13,006 nucleotides of DNA, taken from NCBI GenBank assembly GCA_024276775.1, contig JAJRWO010000260.1, positions 1-13,006 on the forward strand. Reading direction: 5' to 3'. The notes under the pieces are model-generated. The model was not told where the DNA came from. It saw nothing but the letters and a program-made list of their open reading frames with translations, and did not search any database. Position 1 is the stretch's first letter, and each line of letters begins with the position of its first letter. The position numbers were made by a program, and so were the translations under genes. Shown in pieces: positions 1 to 8,057 of this stretch. This stretch comes from Gammaproteobacteria bacterium. Lineage in GTDB: Bacteria > Pseudomonadota > Gammaproteobacteria > Tenderiales > Tenderiaceae.

Positions 1-1152
1 ACCATCGGTGTTGGCGGTTGATAACAGGGTGGCCGAGTCCTGAGAAGCATAGGGCTGCGCCAGCATTTGACCCTCTTGATTGACTACTAGGGAGACACGT
101 TTGTATTCGCGACGATTGTCTGGCCTGGATTGTTCAAAATCGGCCACCACTGGGTATGATTTTGCTGTTGTTTGTGTCAGCCCCTGACTTTTAAGAATGA
201 ATGGCCGGGCAAACAAACAAAAAGTGACAAAGCTTGAAACTGGGTTGCCAGGCAGGCCGATAAAAGGCTTGCCCAGAACATTACCAAAGGCCAGAGGTTT
301 GCCCGGCTTGATGCGGATGCGCCACAAAGCCAACGTGCCGAGTTCTTTCACCACCGCTTTGATGTGATCTTCTTCGCCGACGGAAACGCCGCCGCTGGAG
401 ATAATGACATCACTGTTTTGTGCGGCCTGTTTGAGTGCTATTTTGATGGCCTTGCTTGTGTCCGCCAGCGGGCCAATGTAACTGACTTTGCAGTTCAATG
501 TTGTGAGCATGTTGCCCAACATGTATTGGTTGGTGTTATAGATTTGCCCCGGCTGTAGTGGCTGGCCGGGTTGAATCAATTCATCGCCGCTGGTGAGCAG
601 GGTAACGCTGAGACGACGGTATACGGTGAACTTGTTAATGCCTGTTGATGCGGCCAGGGCAATCTCTGCCGGGCCGAGTTTGCGGCCATGAACAAGTATC
701 ACTCTGTCTCGGTTAACGTGACTGCCCCTGGCGCGAACACACTGACCGGCCTTAATCTTTTCTGGCAAGGTGACGTCATTGTCACGCACATGACAGGCCT
801 CTTGCATAACAACGCTATCTGCACCATCAGGCAATGGTGCGCCAGTAAAGATGCGCGCCACACTGCCAGGTGATAATGATTTGGCCGGGATTTGCCCGGC
901 TGCGATGCGTTGGCTAACGGGGAGGGGGCTATTGTTTTTGATATCTGCGCTGTTAATTGCGTAACCATCCATAGCGCTGGCATTGAATGGCGGCACGTCA
1001 ATCTGTGAATGAATCGCCTCTGCCAGCACACGTCCCAAAGCATTATTTAGGCCAACCGTTTCCGTTTCTGTTACGCCGGTTGCGTGTGATAGCAAGACCT
1101 CAAGTGCGGTTTCCATCGGAATTAAATCGCTATTATCACATATTGATTGCAT
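1..1152 (-). CDS. moeA: Molybdopterin molybdenumtransferase MoeA (3' end outside window)
   Basis: MoeA inserts molybdate into adenylylated molybdopterin, the last common step of molybdenum cofactor synthesis, in the cytosol. The reading frame is open for 384 codons to the window edge; the family is about 400-410 residues, so only the extreme C-terminus is missing. Visible motifs are SAMDGYA (59-65, Asp62), TGAPLPDGAD (103-112), SGDE (188-191), GGVSVGEEDH (254-263), IKPGKPLAFG (281-290) and GLPGNPVSS (299-307). These match E. coli MoeA, including its functional acidic residues Asp59, Glu188, Asp228 and Asp259 (here Asp62, Glu191, Asp231, Asp262). Small departures are Asn57 where Asp is common before the SAMDG motif, and His263 where Tyr/Phe is usual. 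The ATG at 1152 lies 7 bp after the moaB stop with no clear Shine-Dalgarno, which suggests translational coupling. A downstream in-frame ATG (Met13) also lacks a ribosome site. Confidence 0.95.
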   Translation of the reverse strand, partial: MQSICDNSDLIPMETALEVLLSHATGVTETETVGLNNALGRVLAEAIHSQIDVPPFNASAMDGYAINSADIKNNSPLPVSQRIAAGQIPAKSLSPGSVARIFTGAPLPDGADSVVMQEACHVRDNDVTLPEKIKAGQCVRARGSHVNRDRVILVHGRKLGPAEIALAASTGINKFTVYRRLSVTLLTSGDELIQPGQPLQPGQIYNTNQYMLGNMLTTLNCKVSYIGPLADTSKAIKIALKQAAQNSDVIISSGGVSVGEEDHIKAVVKELGTLALWRIRIKPGKPLAFGNVLGKPFIGLPGNPVSSFVTFCLFARPFILKSQGLTQTTAKSYPVVADFEQSRPDNRREYKRVSLVVNQEGQMLAQPYASQDSATLLSTANTDG

Positions 1153-1159
1153 GGCTGGT

Positions 1160-1690
1160 TTAACTTTGTGAGGTAATGGCGGGTAATAGTTCAACAAAAT
1201 TGCAGGGCTTATGGGTGTAATCCAGTTGTTGCTGCAGAATATTTTGCCAACCGGTTTTACAGGCATTGACTGAGCCGGGTAGGCTGAATAGATAGGTGTT
1301 ATTGGCAGTCCCCGCTAGGGCGCGAGACTGAATGGTCGATGTGCCTATTTGTTGCATAGAAACAGTGCGGAAGTACTCACCAAAGCCAGGGATTTCTTTA
1401 TCCAGTAAGACCCTGATGGCCTCTGGTGTAACATCTCTCTGAGAAAACCCTGTCCCACCTGTGGTGATGATCACCTGAATGTCAGGCTTGGCAATCCACT
1501 GTGATATCTGGGCACGAATACTGTATACGTTGTCTTTAACAATGACCTTGTCGCTAAGATGATGGCCAGCCTGTTGTATTGCTTCTGCCAGGTAATTGCC
1601 AGATTTATCCGTCTGCGGGTCACGGGTGTCAGAAATAGTGAGAATGGCAATGAAAAGCGGTATGAACTCACGCTTGGCAGTTGCGGTCAT
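1160..1690 (-). CDS. moaB: Molybdenum cofactor biosynthesis protein MoaB
   Basis: 176 residues, close to E. coli MoaB (170) and similar along its whole length. The fold is the MoaB/Mog molybdopterin-binding fold: AILTISDTRD near residue 15, TTGGTGFSQRD (76-86) as the glycine-rich loop, IPGFGEYFR (~100-108), IGTSTIQSRALAG (~114-126) and SLPGSVNACK (~136-145). Mog and eukaryotic homologues adenylylate molybdopterin; E. coli MoaB shares the fold but its own role is less certain, and in organisms lacking Mog a MoaB can do this step. The ATG at 1690 has AAGGAA (1698-1703) 7 nt upstream. It sits directly before moeA, so the two probably form a cofactor pair. The spacing to the upstream antiporter stop is 59 bp, with no convincing promoter or terminator between. 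Confidence 0.94.
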   Translation of the reverse strand: MTATAKREFIPLFIAILTISDTRDPQTDKSGNYLAEAIQQAGHHLSDKVIVKDNVYSIRAQISQWIAKPDIQVIITTGGTGFSQRDVTPEAIRVLLDKEIPGFGEYFRTVSMQQIGTSTIQSRALAGTANNTYLFSLPGSVNACKTGWQNILQQQLDYTHKPCNFVELLPAITSQS

Positions 1691-1749
1691 GAATAGATTC
1701 CTTCATTTTGTTATGCGGTTTTGATATTTTCAGTTGGTTTACACAGTGT

Positions 1750-3726
1750 CTATCGACTGATAAGACTCTTCTCGGCGAGTTCTAATGCCGATGGCGAACC
1801 GCTCAGTATCAGTGTGTCGCTGGCGCAGAGTTGCATATCAGTATCCGGTCGTGAAATCCTTTTGCCTTCATGCAGCAAAGCCAGCAGTTTTACATTATAT
1901 TGCTCCAACCCCAGTTCCCCCACTGTGTGATGACTTGCCCAGCTCGATTGACTTAACTCAATGGCACGCATGTGTGCTTCATTATCAACCCAGGCTGAGG
2001 TTGATATTTCGCTGCCAGGAAATAAATGGCGAAAGGTTTCATAACGTTGATTGCGCACATCACGAATTTTATGGATAACCCTGGATGGTGGTACCTTGAG
2101 CATAAATAATAGACTAGAGGCTATCATCAGGCTGGCTTCCAGTGTTTCTGGTACCACCTCGCTTGCCCCTGCCTCCATTAGCTCTTGCATATGACTCTCA
2201 TCAGCGGTACGTACCAACACTGGAATATCTGCATTACTGCGGCGAACTTGCTGGAGAATTTTCAGCGCTGTTGCTGAATCTTCAACACTGATTACCAACG
2301 CAGCTGCTCGCTCTAGGCCAGCCGCATGTAATAGTTCAAGGCTAGTGGAGTCACCATAACTCACGGGTTCTTTGGCCCTAACGGCGTTCTGTACCAGAAC
2401 GGGGTCAAGATCCAGGGCAACATATTTAAAACCTTCTTCCTTGAGCATTTGCGCGATGTTCTGGCCAATACGCCCATAACCCGACAGGATGATGTGATTA
2501 TTCAAATCATGGGCCGTATTTTCAATTTTATCCTTGATGCCTTGTTTGCTTTCACCCACCTGTTGCGGCATTAGCCAAGCCACCAAATGACCGTTATAGC
2601 GAATAATCAACGGTGCTAAAGCCATGCTAATGAGCAGTGCTGCCAATACTACCTGACCATAATCATTGGGAATCATGCCCCCTGTTAAAGCCAGTGTCAG
2701 AATGGCAAAGCCAAACTCACCCCCATGGGCCAACACCAAGCCTGTACGCAGGGATACCGCCAGATTCCATTTGGCAATTCGACAGATTAAAGTAATAAAT
2801 AGCATTTTAAAAACAATTAAGGCTGTCAGGGTCAGTAACACCCATTGCCAGATGTCAGGCAACAGCTGCACGTTGAAAAGCATGCCAATGGTGATAAAAA
2901 ACAGGCCCAGCAATATGTCTCGAAAAGGCCTGATCTCGGCTTCGATTTGATGGCGGAACTCCGTCTCGCCCAGCATCATTCCGGCAACAAATGCCCCCAG
3001 AGCCAATGACAACCCCAGTTGATGAGTGATCCAGGCAGCCCCCAAAGCAATCATCAGTGCTGTCAGGGTGAATAACTCCATTGATCTGTATCGGGCCACC
3101 AGATGAAAGGTTGGTTGCAGCACCCAACGGCCCAAAACAAAGATCAGAATCAACGCCAATATGCCTTGGCCAAAAGCAACCAATACCATATTGATTGCGC
3201 CTTCACCGTCAATCAAGGCAGGTGTTGAAACCAAAATTAGACACGGAATCACCATCAGATCCTGACATAACAAAACCCCCACCGCATTACGGCCATGGCG
3301 AGTATGTAATTCGACCTGATCTGTTAACTGCTTAATCACCAAGGCAGTGGACGACATGGCAATGATGCCCCCCAATACCAGTGCCGCTTCAAGGCTTAGT
3401 CCCAGGTAACTTGCAATAATAGTGACGATCAGCGTTGTGCCAATCACCTGGGCACCACCCAGTCCCAGTACCGCACCGCGCATGCGTACCAAGTGTGAAA
3501 GCGAAAACTCAAGGCCAATGGTAAAGAGTAGAAAGACAACACCAAATTCGGCCAGGGCACGGGTATGTTCTGTATCTGCAACAATGGCAAAACCGTAAGG
3601 CCCAACCATCACGCCAATCGCTAAATAACCCAGTATCGGCGGCATTTCGAAATGTAAACAAATGCCAACCATCGCCACAGCGACAGCAAACAAAATCAGA
3701 ATTTCATTTAAATAATTTTGTTCCAT
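1750..3726 (-). CDS. Kef-type K+/H+ antiporter (CPA2) with RCK_N and RCK_C domains
   Basis: 658 residues. Residues 1-385 form a hydrophobic Na+/H+-exchanger-type membrane domain with about 12 segments. It contains GVLLCQDLMVIP with the Gln155-Asp156 pair typical of KefB/KefC transport cores, and the RHQIEAEIRPF...GLFFITIGM stretch (258-282) matching the Kef loop. A cytosolic Rossmann RCK_N domain follows (about 411-530) with nucleotide-binding GYGRIG (416-421) and the acidic end of strand 2 (ALDLD, 437-441). An RCK_C (TrkA-C) domain occupies about 575-655. Kef proteins are glutathione/nucleotide-gated K+ efflux systems that acidify the cytosol during electrophile stress. The three-domain layout fits KefB/KefC (601-620 aa), slightly long. 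No kefF/kefG-type ancillary flavoprotein gene is next to it, so glutathione gating is not shown here. The ATG has no strong Shine-Dalgarno. The gene lies 32 bp after tadA. Confidence 0.93.
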   Translation of the reverse strand: MEQNYLNEILILFAVAVAMVGICLHFEMPPILGYLAIGVMVGPYGFAIVADTEHTRALAEFGVVFLLFTIGLEFSLSHLVRMRGAVLGLGGAQVIGTTLIVTIIASYLGLSLEAALVLGGIIAMSSTALVIKQLTDQVELHTRHGRNAVGVLLCQDLMVIPCLILVSTPALIDGEGAINMVLVAFGQGILALILIFVLGRWVLQPTFHLVARYRSMELFTLTALMIALGAAWITHQLGLSLALGAFVAGMMLGETEFRHQIEAEIRPFRDILLGLFFITIGMLFNVQLLPDIWQWVLLTLTALIVFKMLFITLICRIAKWNLAVSLRTGLVLAHGGEFGFAILTLALTGGMIPNDYGQVVLAALLISMALAPLIIRYNGHLVAWLMPQQVGESKQGIKDKIENTAHDLNNHIILSGYGRIGQNIAQMLKEEGFKYVALDLDPVLVQNAVRAKEPVSYGDSTSLELLHAAGLERAAALVISVEDSATALKILQQVRRSNADIPVLVRTADESHMQELMEAGASEVVPETLEASLMIASSLLFMLKVPPSRVIHKIRDVRNQRYETFRHLFPGSEISTSAWVDNEAHMRAIELSQSSWASHHTVGELGLEQYNVKLLALLHEGKRISRPDTDMQLCASDTLILSGSPSALELAEKSLISR

Positions 3727-3758
3727 ACTTTAAAACAATCCCAAACTTCGTTATAAAA

Positions 3759-4229
3759 TTAGGCGCAACTGCGGCGAGCACGGAAAAAACGGGTCAACAG
3801 AGCGGCGCATGGTTGTTGTAAAACGCCTGTGATAATGTCAACCGAATGGTTGTGTAATGCTGAGTTAAGCACATTAAAAACACTGCCCGCCGCACCGGTT
3901 TTGGGATCACAGGTACCAAATACCAGCCGTTTGACCCGAGCGTGAATGATGGCACCAGCACACATGGTACAAGGCTCAAGGGTGACATAAAGGGTGGTAT
4001 TACAAAGCCGGTAGTTAGCAATTGCTTTACCGGCGGTACGCAAGGCCTGAATTTCGGCATGGGCCGAGGGGTCACTCGTCTGAATGGGTCGATTCCAGCC
4101 TTTACCAATGATCTTGCCATCTCTGACCAGTACCGCTCCCACCGGAACCTCGCCCTCACGCCCGGCCTGCTCAGCCAGTCTTAGGGCATGGCGCATCCAG
4201 TGCTGATCAGGGGACTCAATCGCCGTCAT
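3759..4229 (-). CDS. tadA: tRNA-specific adenosine deaminase TadA
   Basis: TadA deaminates A34 of tRNA-Arg(ACG) to inosine, an essential wobble modification. Zinc-site motifs are HAE (57-59: His57, proton-shuttle Glu59) and PCTMCAGA (86-93: Cys87, Cys90). Starting at the ATG at 4229 gives exactly the E. coli TadA numbering (His57, Glu59, Cys87, Cys90) and a 156-residue protein, and AGGAAG (4237-4242) lies 7 nt upstream. Earlier in-frame starts (TTG at 4262, ATGs at 4259 and 4253) would add up to 11 residues and lack a ribosome site, so I prefer 4229. The substrate loop EVPVGAVLV (27-35) is intact. The C-terminal helix ends FFRARRSCA. It lies 47 bp downstream of the DAHP-synthase-like gene and 32 bp upstream of the antiporter. 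Confidence 0.96.
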   Translation of the reverse strand: MTAIESPDQHWMRHALRLAEQAGREGEVPVGAVLVRDGKIIGKGWNRPIQTSDPSAHAEIQALRTAGKAIANYRLCNTTLYVTLEPCTMCAGAIIHARVKRLVFGTCDPKTGAAGSVFNVLNSALHNHSVDIITGVLQQPCAALLTRFFRARRSCA

Positions 4230-4276
4230 ATCATGACTTCCTGTGGATTTCATCGTCATCAATAACGGTGTGGTGA

Positions 4277-5395
4277 TTATGCCGGACGAATACGATGGAT
4301 GTTTTTAACCCGCGCCAGGTAGGCTTCGCGAGCAATACGGCAGTCTTCGAGGAAGTAGGGTAGCTCACTCATTAACAGCGCCTGAGGACCATCCACTAGC
4401 GCCTTGGCTGGGTTAGGGTGAAAATCGACCAGCACCATATTGGCACCGGCGATGATGCCTTGGGCGGTGACATGGAAAACGTCCATCAAACCATCAGGAG
4501 ATGATTCACGGCTGCCGACCGAGTGTGATGGATCAATGCAGACCGGCATGCGAGTCAGGCGTTTGACTACCGGGACATGAGAGAAATCGACGAAATTACG
4601 ATGCGGGTCGCCCATGTTGGTTTTCATGCCGCGTAAGGCAAAAATGACCTTGCTGTTGCCTTCTGAGGCCATGTATTCGGCTGCATTGAGTGATTCCTCC
4701 AGGGTAATACCGAAGCCACGTTTCAGCAGCACAGGCATTTTTTTCTGACGACCAACTGCTTTTAGCAGTTCAAAATTCTGAGTGTTGCGGGTGCCAATTT
4801 GTAGCATGATGCCAGTGGGATGGCCTGTTTTCTCCAGGGTTTCCTGGATCTCGGCAACATGCTGTTCACAGGTGACTTCCATGGCGATGACCTTGATGCC
4901 GTATTTTCCTGCCAATTCAAAAACGTAGGGCAGGCAGTCTTTGCCGTACCCCTGAAAGGCGTAAGGGCTGGTGCGGGGTTTGTAGGCACCCATGCGGGTA
5001 ACCTCCTGACCGTGTTGCTGTAACACTTTCATCATCTGTTCAACGTGGGTGGGATTATCGACGGCGCAGAGACCGGCAAAGACGTGCAGGTTGTCCTGGC
5101 TGAAGGTGACGCCATTGTATTCAAAGTGGCTAGCGCGGTTGTCGTCTTTGTGGCGACCGAGGATACGGTAGTCCTGTGAGATACGCACAACGCGTTCTAC
5201 GCCAGCCAGGGCGCTAATGGCTTCTTTGTCCAGGGTCTTGGTATCCCCTACCAGATAGAGTTCAGTTAATACTTGATGCGCACCTGCCTCTTCGTGCACA
5301 CGCACCTGGATGCTGGGCTGACGAGTCAGATATGCCATAACAGCGGTGTAATCGGCAGCAGATTTGTCTATGCCGGGTTCGAGTATGACGATCAT
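4277..5395 (-). CDS. Type I-beta DAHP-synthase-like aldolase with altered active-site motifs
   Basis: 372 residues. An N-terminal ferredoxin-like regulatory domain (1 to ~75, beginning MIVILEPG) is followed by a TIM-barrel of the DAHP/KDO8P synthase family. This matches the layout of Thermotoga-type I-beta DAHP synthases, which condense PEP and erythrose-4-phosphate at the start of the shikimate pathway. Conserved: RMGAYKPRTSPY (Arg134, Lys139, Arg141), QIGTRNTQNF, LLKRGF (Lys225), RG (Arg255), DPSHS (His291) and ALVDG (Asp335). Altered relative to T. maritima: the metal-site motif is AGLCAVD rather than AGPCSVE (Cys110 kept), the metal ligand Glu in 'VEVHPEP' becomes Asp324 (VDFHPNP), the CERG motif is ALRG, and about seven residues are inserted after DPSHS. 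The start at 5395 has GGGAG (5404-5408) 8 nt upstream and gives the family's usual N-terminus; an in-frame ATG at 5410 is worse. The superfamily is certain. Canonical DAHP synthase activity is not, because of these changes and the agmatine-gene neighbours. Confidence 0.85.
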   Translation of the reverse strand: MIVILEPGIDKSAADYTAVMAYLTRQPSIQVRVHEEAGAHQVLTELYLVGDTKTLDKEAISALAGVERVVRISQDYRILGRHKDDNRASHFEYNGVTFSQDNLHVFAGLCAVDNPTHVEQMMKVLQQHGQEVTRMGAYKPRTSPYAFQGYGKDCLPYVFELAGKYGIKVIAMEVTCEQHVAEIQETLEKTGHPTGIMLQIGTRNTQNFELLKAVGRQKKMPVLLKRGFGITLEESLNAAEYMASEGNSKVIFALRGMKTNMGDPHRNFVDFSHVPVVKRLTRMPVCIDPSHSVGSRESSPDGLMDVFHVTAQGIIAGANMVLVDFHPNPAKALVDGPQALLMSELPYFLEDCRIAREAYLARVKNIHRIRPA

Positions 5396-5481
5396 CGTGA
5401 TTGCTCCCATTGTCTTTCATTTGGTGTGTGGTCTGCATTATTTCATAAATCAGGTTTAGCGTCTGTGACTGAATGGTGGCA

Positions 5482-6372
5482 TTAATCAAGATAACGCAGG
5501 TTGAGGTCGGCATAGGCATCAATGCGGCGATCACGCAGATAGGGCCAGGTGCGGCGAACCTGTTCACTGCGATCCATATTGATATCGGCATAGAGGATTT
5601 CATCCTGATCTTCAGTCGCTTCGGCGATTAATTCGCCCTGTGGTCCAGCAACAAAACTACTGCCCCAGAATCGTATCCCTCTACTCGGGTGGCTGGGGCC
5701 AGGCTCGTGGCCGCTACGGTTGCATGACAGCACTGGAATACCATTGGCGATGGCGTGACTGCGCTGAATGGTGATCCAAGCATCGCGCTGACGTTGTTGT
5801 TCGGCCTGATGATCACCCGGGTCCCAGCCGATCGCCGTGGGATAGAGCAATAATTCGGCTCCGGCCAGTGCCATCAAGCGGGCAGACTCCGGGTACCATT
5901 GGTCCCAACAGACCTGTACACCCAGGCGGCCCACGGAGGTGTCGATGGGCTTAAAGCCTAGATCACCAGGTGTGAAATAAAACTTCTCATGAAAGCCTGG
6001 GTCGTCGGGGATATGCATCTTGCGATAGGTACCAGCAATCGAGCCGTCCTGTTCAAAGACAACGGCGGTATTGTGATAAAGGCCCGTGGCACGTTTTTCA
6101 AACAGCGATGCAACAATGACAACACCATTTTTTTTGGCGCAGGCGGTCAGCGTATCGGTGCTAGGGCCGGGGATGGTCTCGGCCAGATCAAAGTTATTGC
6201 TGTCTTCTGTTTGGCAAAAGTAGAGACTGTTATGCAGTTCTTGTAACAAAACCAGTTTGGCTCCGTTGGCCGCTGCTTGTTTGATGGCATCAAGGTTGGC
6301 ATTAAGGTTTGTTGTTCGGTCGTTAACACAACTGCGCTGTACCAGTGCGACTTTTAAGATTGTATTGGCCAT
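5482..6372 (-). CDS. aguB: N-carbamoylputrescine amidase
   Basis: Hydrolyses N-carbamoylputrescine to putrescine, CO2 and ammonia, the second step of the agmatine deiminase route. The 296 residues match the usual length. It is a nitrilase-superfamily enzyme with the Glu-Lys-Cys triad: Glu45 in LLQELH, Lys118 in YRKMHIPDD and Cys155 in VCWDQWYPE, plus the second conserved Glu129 in FHEKFYF. The regions GWDPGDHQ and the C-terminal RRTWPYLRDRRIDAY are typical of plant and bacterial AguB rather than of general nitrilases. The true start is the ATG at 6372 (MANTILKVALVQRS). The frame is open for 51 more codons upstream, but that stretch overlaps aguA and is not family-like. The aguA stop and this ATG are separated by a single base, so translation is probably coupled. 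AGGAG (6385-6389) lies 12 nt upstream, inside aguA. Confidence 0.96.
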   Translation of the reverse strand: MANTILKVALVQRSCVNDRTTNLNANLDAIKQAAANGAKLVLLQELHNSLYFCQTEDSNNFDLAETIPGPSTDTLTACAKKNGVVIVASLFEKRATGLYHNTAVVFEQDGSIAGTYRKMHIPDDPGFHEKFYFTPGDLGFKPIDTSVGRLGVQVCWDQWYPESARLMALAGAELLLYPTAIGWDPGDHQAEQQRQRDAWITIQRSHAIANGIPVLSCNRSGHEPGPSHPSRGIRFWGSSFVAGPQGELIAEATEDQDEILYADINMDRSEQVRRTWPYLRDRRIDAYADLNLRYLD

Positions 6373-6373
6373 A

Positions 6374-7420
6374 TTAAGCCAATACTCCTGCCGGTAACTG
6401 CATGGTGACACAGTGCAGGCTGCCGTATTGTTCGATGAGGGGGGTGCAGTTGATGGCGATGATTTTCCGGTCTGGAAAACAGCTTGCCAGTTGTTGTTGG
6501 GCAAGGCTGTCATGCTCATCTTCATAACTGGGTATCAGTACTGCGTTATTGATGATCAGGAAATTGGCATAGGTGGCAGGCAAACGCACACCCTTTTCGT
6601 TATGAATGGGCTGGGGCATGGGCAGTGGAATCAACGTGTAGGGTTTGCCATTACGCTGTCTGAAAGCGGCGAGTTCCGCTGCCATGGCTTGCAGTGCCGG
6701 ATAATGCTCTTCTGCCGGATCATTGCAGCTGACGTAACAAATGGTATCCGCGCGACAGAAACGCGCCAAGGTATCTATATGGCTGTCGGTATCATCGCCC
6801 GCCAGATGGCCATGTTCCAGCCAGAGAAACCGGTCGAAACCTAATCGCTGACTGAGCTGCGTTTCTATCTGTGATTGGTTGAGTGATGAGTTGCGCTGTG
6901 GTGATAACAGGCAGCGACGGGTGGTTAGCAAGGTGCCGAGTCCATCGCTTTCTATGCTACCGCCTTCGAGGATGAAGTCGATACTTTCAAATGGGTGATC
7001 GGCAAAAGCGCCCTGGTGATATAATTGACGGTTGATAGCGTTATCGAGTTGGGCTTCATACTTGTTACCCCAGCCATTAAAACTAAAGTCCAGCACCACA
7101 GGTTTTTGTTGCCTGAATATGGTGATAGGACCATGATCACGGCTCCAACTGTCGTTCGATTTTATTGTGTAAAAGCGTATTTTTCTAAGGTCTACACCAC
7201 GCTCCCTTAGCAGCTTGTTGACATGAATCCGGTGACTGCCGTCCCAGCAGTTTATGAGTACTTGTTGCTGCAATGCACTGTGGTAGGCAATATCACAAAA
7301 GACGGGTTCAACACGCTTTAAAAGAGGCTGCCAGTCACTGTGTATGTGGGGCCAGGTGAGTATGACAGCGCTTTGCGGCGCCCATTCTGCAGCTAGCTGG
7401 ATTGTATTTTGTCTATTCAT
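6374..7420 (-). CDS. aguA: Agmatine deiminase
   Basis: Converts agmatine to N-carbamoylputrescine plus ammonia, feeding AguB. It is a guanidino-group-modifying enzyme of the peptidyl-arginine-deiminase (PAD_porph) family. With the ATG at 7420 it has 348 residues, near the family norm. Motifs in order: AAEWAPQSAVILTWPH (10-25), NDSWSRDHGPI (89-99, Asp95), NGWGNKY (115-121), LEGGSIESDG (151-160), HLAGDDTDSHID (205-216, catalytic His214) and the nucleophile Cys337 in GSLHCVTMQLP. The frame is also open from a GTG at 7468 (364 aa), but neither start has a good Shine-Dalgarno, and the ATG gives the normal short leader before the EWAPQ motif. The arginine decarboxylase that would make agmatine is not in this window. 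The neighbours are a small secreted protein gene upstream and aguB immediately downstream. Confidence 0.95.
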   Translation of the reverse strand: MNRQNTIQLAAEWAPQSAVILTWPHIHSDWQPLLKRVEPVFCDIAYHSALQQQVLINCWDGSHRIHVNKLLRERGVDLRKIRFYTIKSNDSWSRDHGPITIFRQQKPVVLDFSFNGWGNKYEAQLDNAINRQLYHQGAFADHPFESIDFILEGGSIESDGLGTLLTTRRCLLSPQRNSSLNQSQIETQLSQRLGFDRFLWLEHGHLAGDDTDSHIDTLARFCRADTICYVSCNDPAEEHYPALQAMAAELAAFRQRNGKPYTLIPLPMPQPIHNEKGVRLPATYANFLIINNAVLIPSYEDEHDSLAQQQLASCFPDRKIIAINCTPLIEQYGSLHCVTMQLPAGVLA

Positions 7421-7494
7421 AAAGGCTAACACCCGACTTGAGCTGAACCCTGAGTGATTAATCGTCACTAACCGTAGGATTTTACTTGTGGTGA

Positions 7495-7776
7495 CTACTT
7501 GGCGACCGCGTGAATCACATATTCATATTCAAAATAGATCATCATGTCGGCATATTGCCAGCGAATGATGGGGGGCGTGCCTATAGGAGAATGGCGGCGG
7601 TTGGGTTCGCCAAAATATTGTTTGACGATTGCCATGCTCATGCCCCGGGAAGGCATAGCACCAATAGTGCTTGTTTCTGCCTGGTTATATCTGTGCTTGT
7701 TGTTTTCTGCCGTCGCAATGAATGGCAGTAGCAAGCCAAGACTGGCAGCCATCAATAGATGTGAAAACTTAGGCAT
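7495..7776 (-). CDS. Small secreted conserved protein, possibly SmpA/BamE-like
   Basis: 93 residues. It has a clear Sec signal peptide (positive start, hydrophobic 6-21, probable cleavage after ATA at 23) and no lipobox Cys, so it is probably periplasmic. The mature part contains MPSRGMSMAIVKQYFGEP (41-58) and then PPIIRWQYADMMIYFEYEYVIHAV. The 'G-M-s-hydrophobic-x-V-x-x-x-F-G-x-P' pattern followed by a W-x-Y strand resembles the SmpA/BamE-like fold; small proteins like this are, from memory, common and uncharacterised in Gammaproteobacteria. The ATG has GGAG (7784-7787) 7 nt upstream and a strong promoter 27 bp away. It is the first gene of the minus-strand block, ahead of aguA. I do not know its function; the BamE relation is a fold-level guess. 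Confidence 0.8.
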   Translation of the reverse strand: MPKFSHLLMAASLGLLLPFIATAENNKHRYNQAETSTIGAMPSRGMSMAIVKQYFGEPNRRHSPIGTPPIIRWQYADMMIYFEYEYVIHAVAK

Positions 7777-7803
7777 TACTCAACTCCAAATAGTATCATC
7801 AGC

Positions 7804-7809
7804 ATTATA
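7804..7809 (-). promoter_or_regulatory. Extended -10 promoter element for the minus-strand block
   Basis: On the minus strand the sequence reads TGGTATAAT, a perfect TATAAT with the TG of an extended -10 one base upstream. No good -35 is seen, which is acceptable for extended -10 promoters. Transcription would begin near 7797, giving a ~20-nt leader before the ATG at 7776 that contains its GGAG ribosome site. A second TATAAT on the same strand (7853-7858) has only a weak TTTACC-like -35 (7875-7880). Confidence 0.6.
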
Positions 7810-8027
7810 CCATTATCCTAAAAAAACCAGCCATATCCGGTTAGGCGTGGAGATTATATAAGGGTTTCAAATGCGGTAAAGAGATACTGAAGCAGAGATG
7901 CGAGTTGTCAATATTCAGACATTACGCACTCATTCATACACGTTCAGGTATTATTTTTTTGGTTTTATGCCGTAATACTGATGATTTTTTTTTAAATGAA
8001 TGGTAAAAGAGTCATTACGGATAGAGT

Positions 8028-8057
8028 TTGATGAGTGGCGAAAATCCTTTTGATTAT
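8028..8057 (+). promoter_or_regulatory. Possible promoter of the HU-fusion gene
   Basis: TTGATG (8028-8033) and GATTAT (8052-8057) are each four of six consensus bases, 18 bp apart. They would give a leader of about 50 nt before the ATG at 8115. It is the best match in the gap on this strand, but weak. Confidence 0.3.

Noticed and set aside
6413..6844. Plus-strand 143-codon reading frame inside aguA.
   Set aside because: It lies opposite conserved agmatine deiminase motifs and has no family signature or ribosome site.
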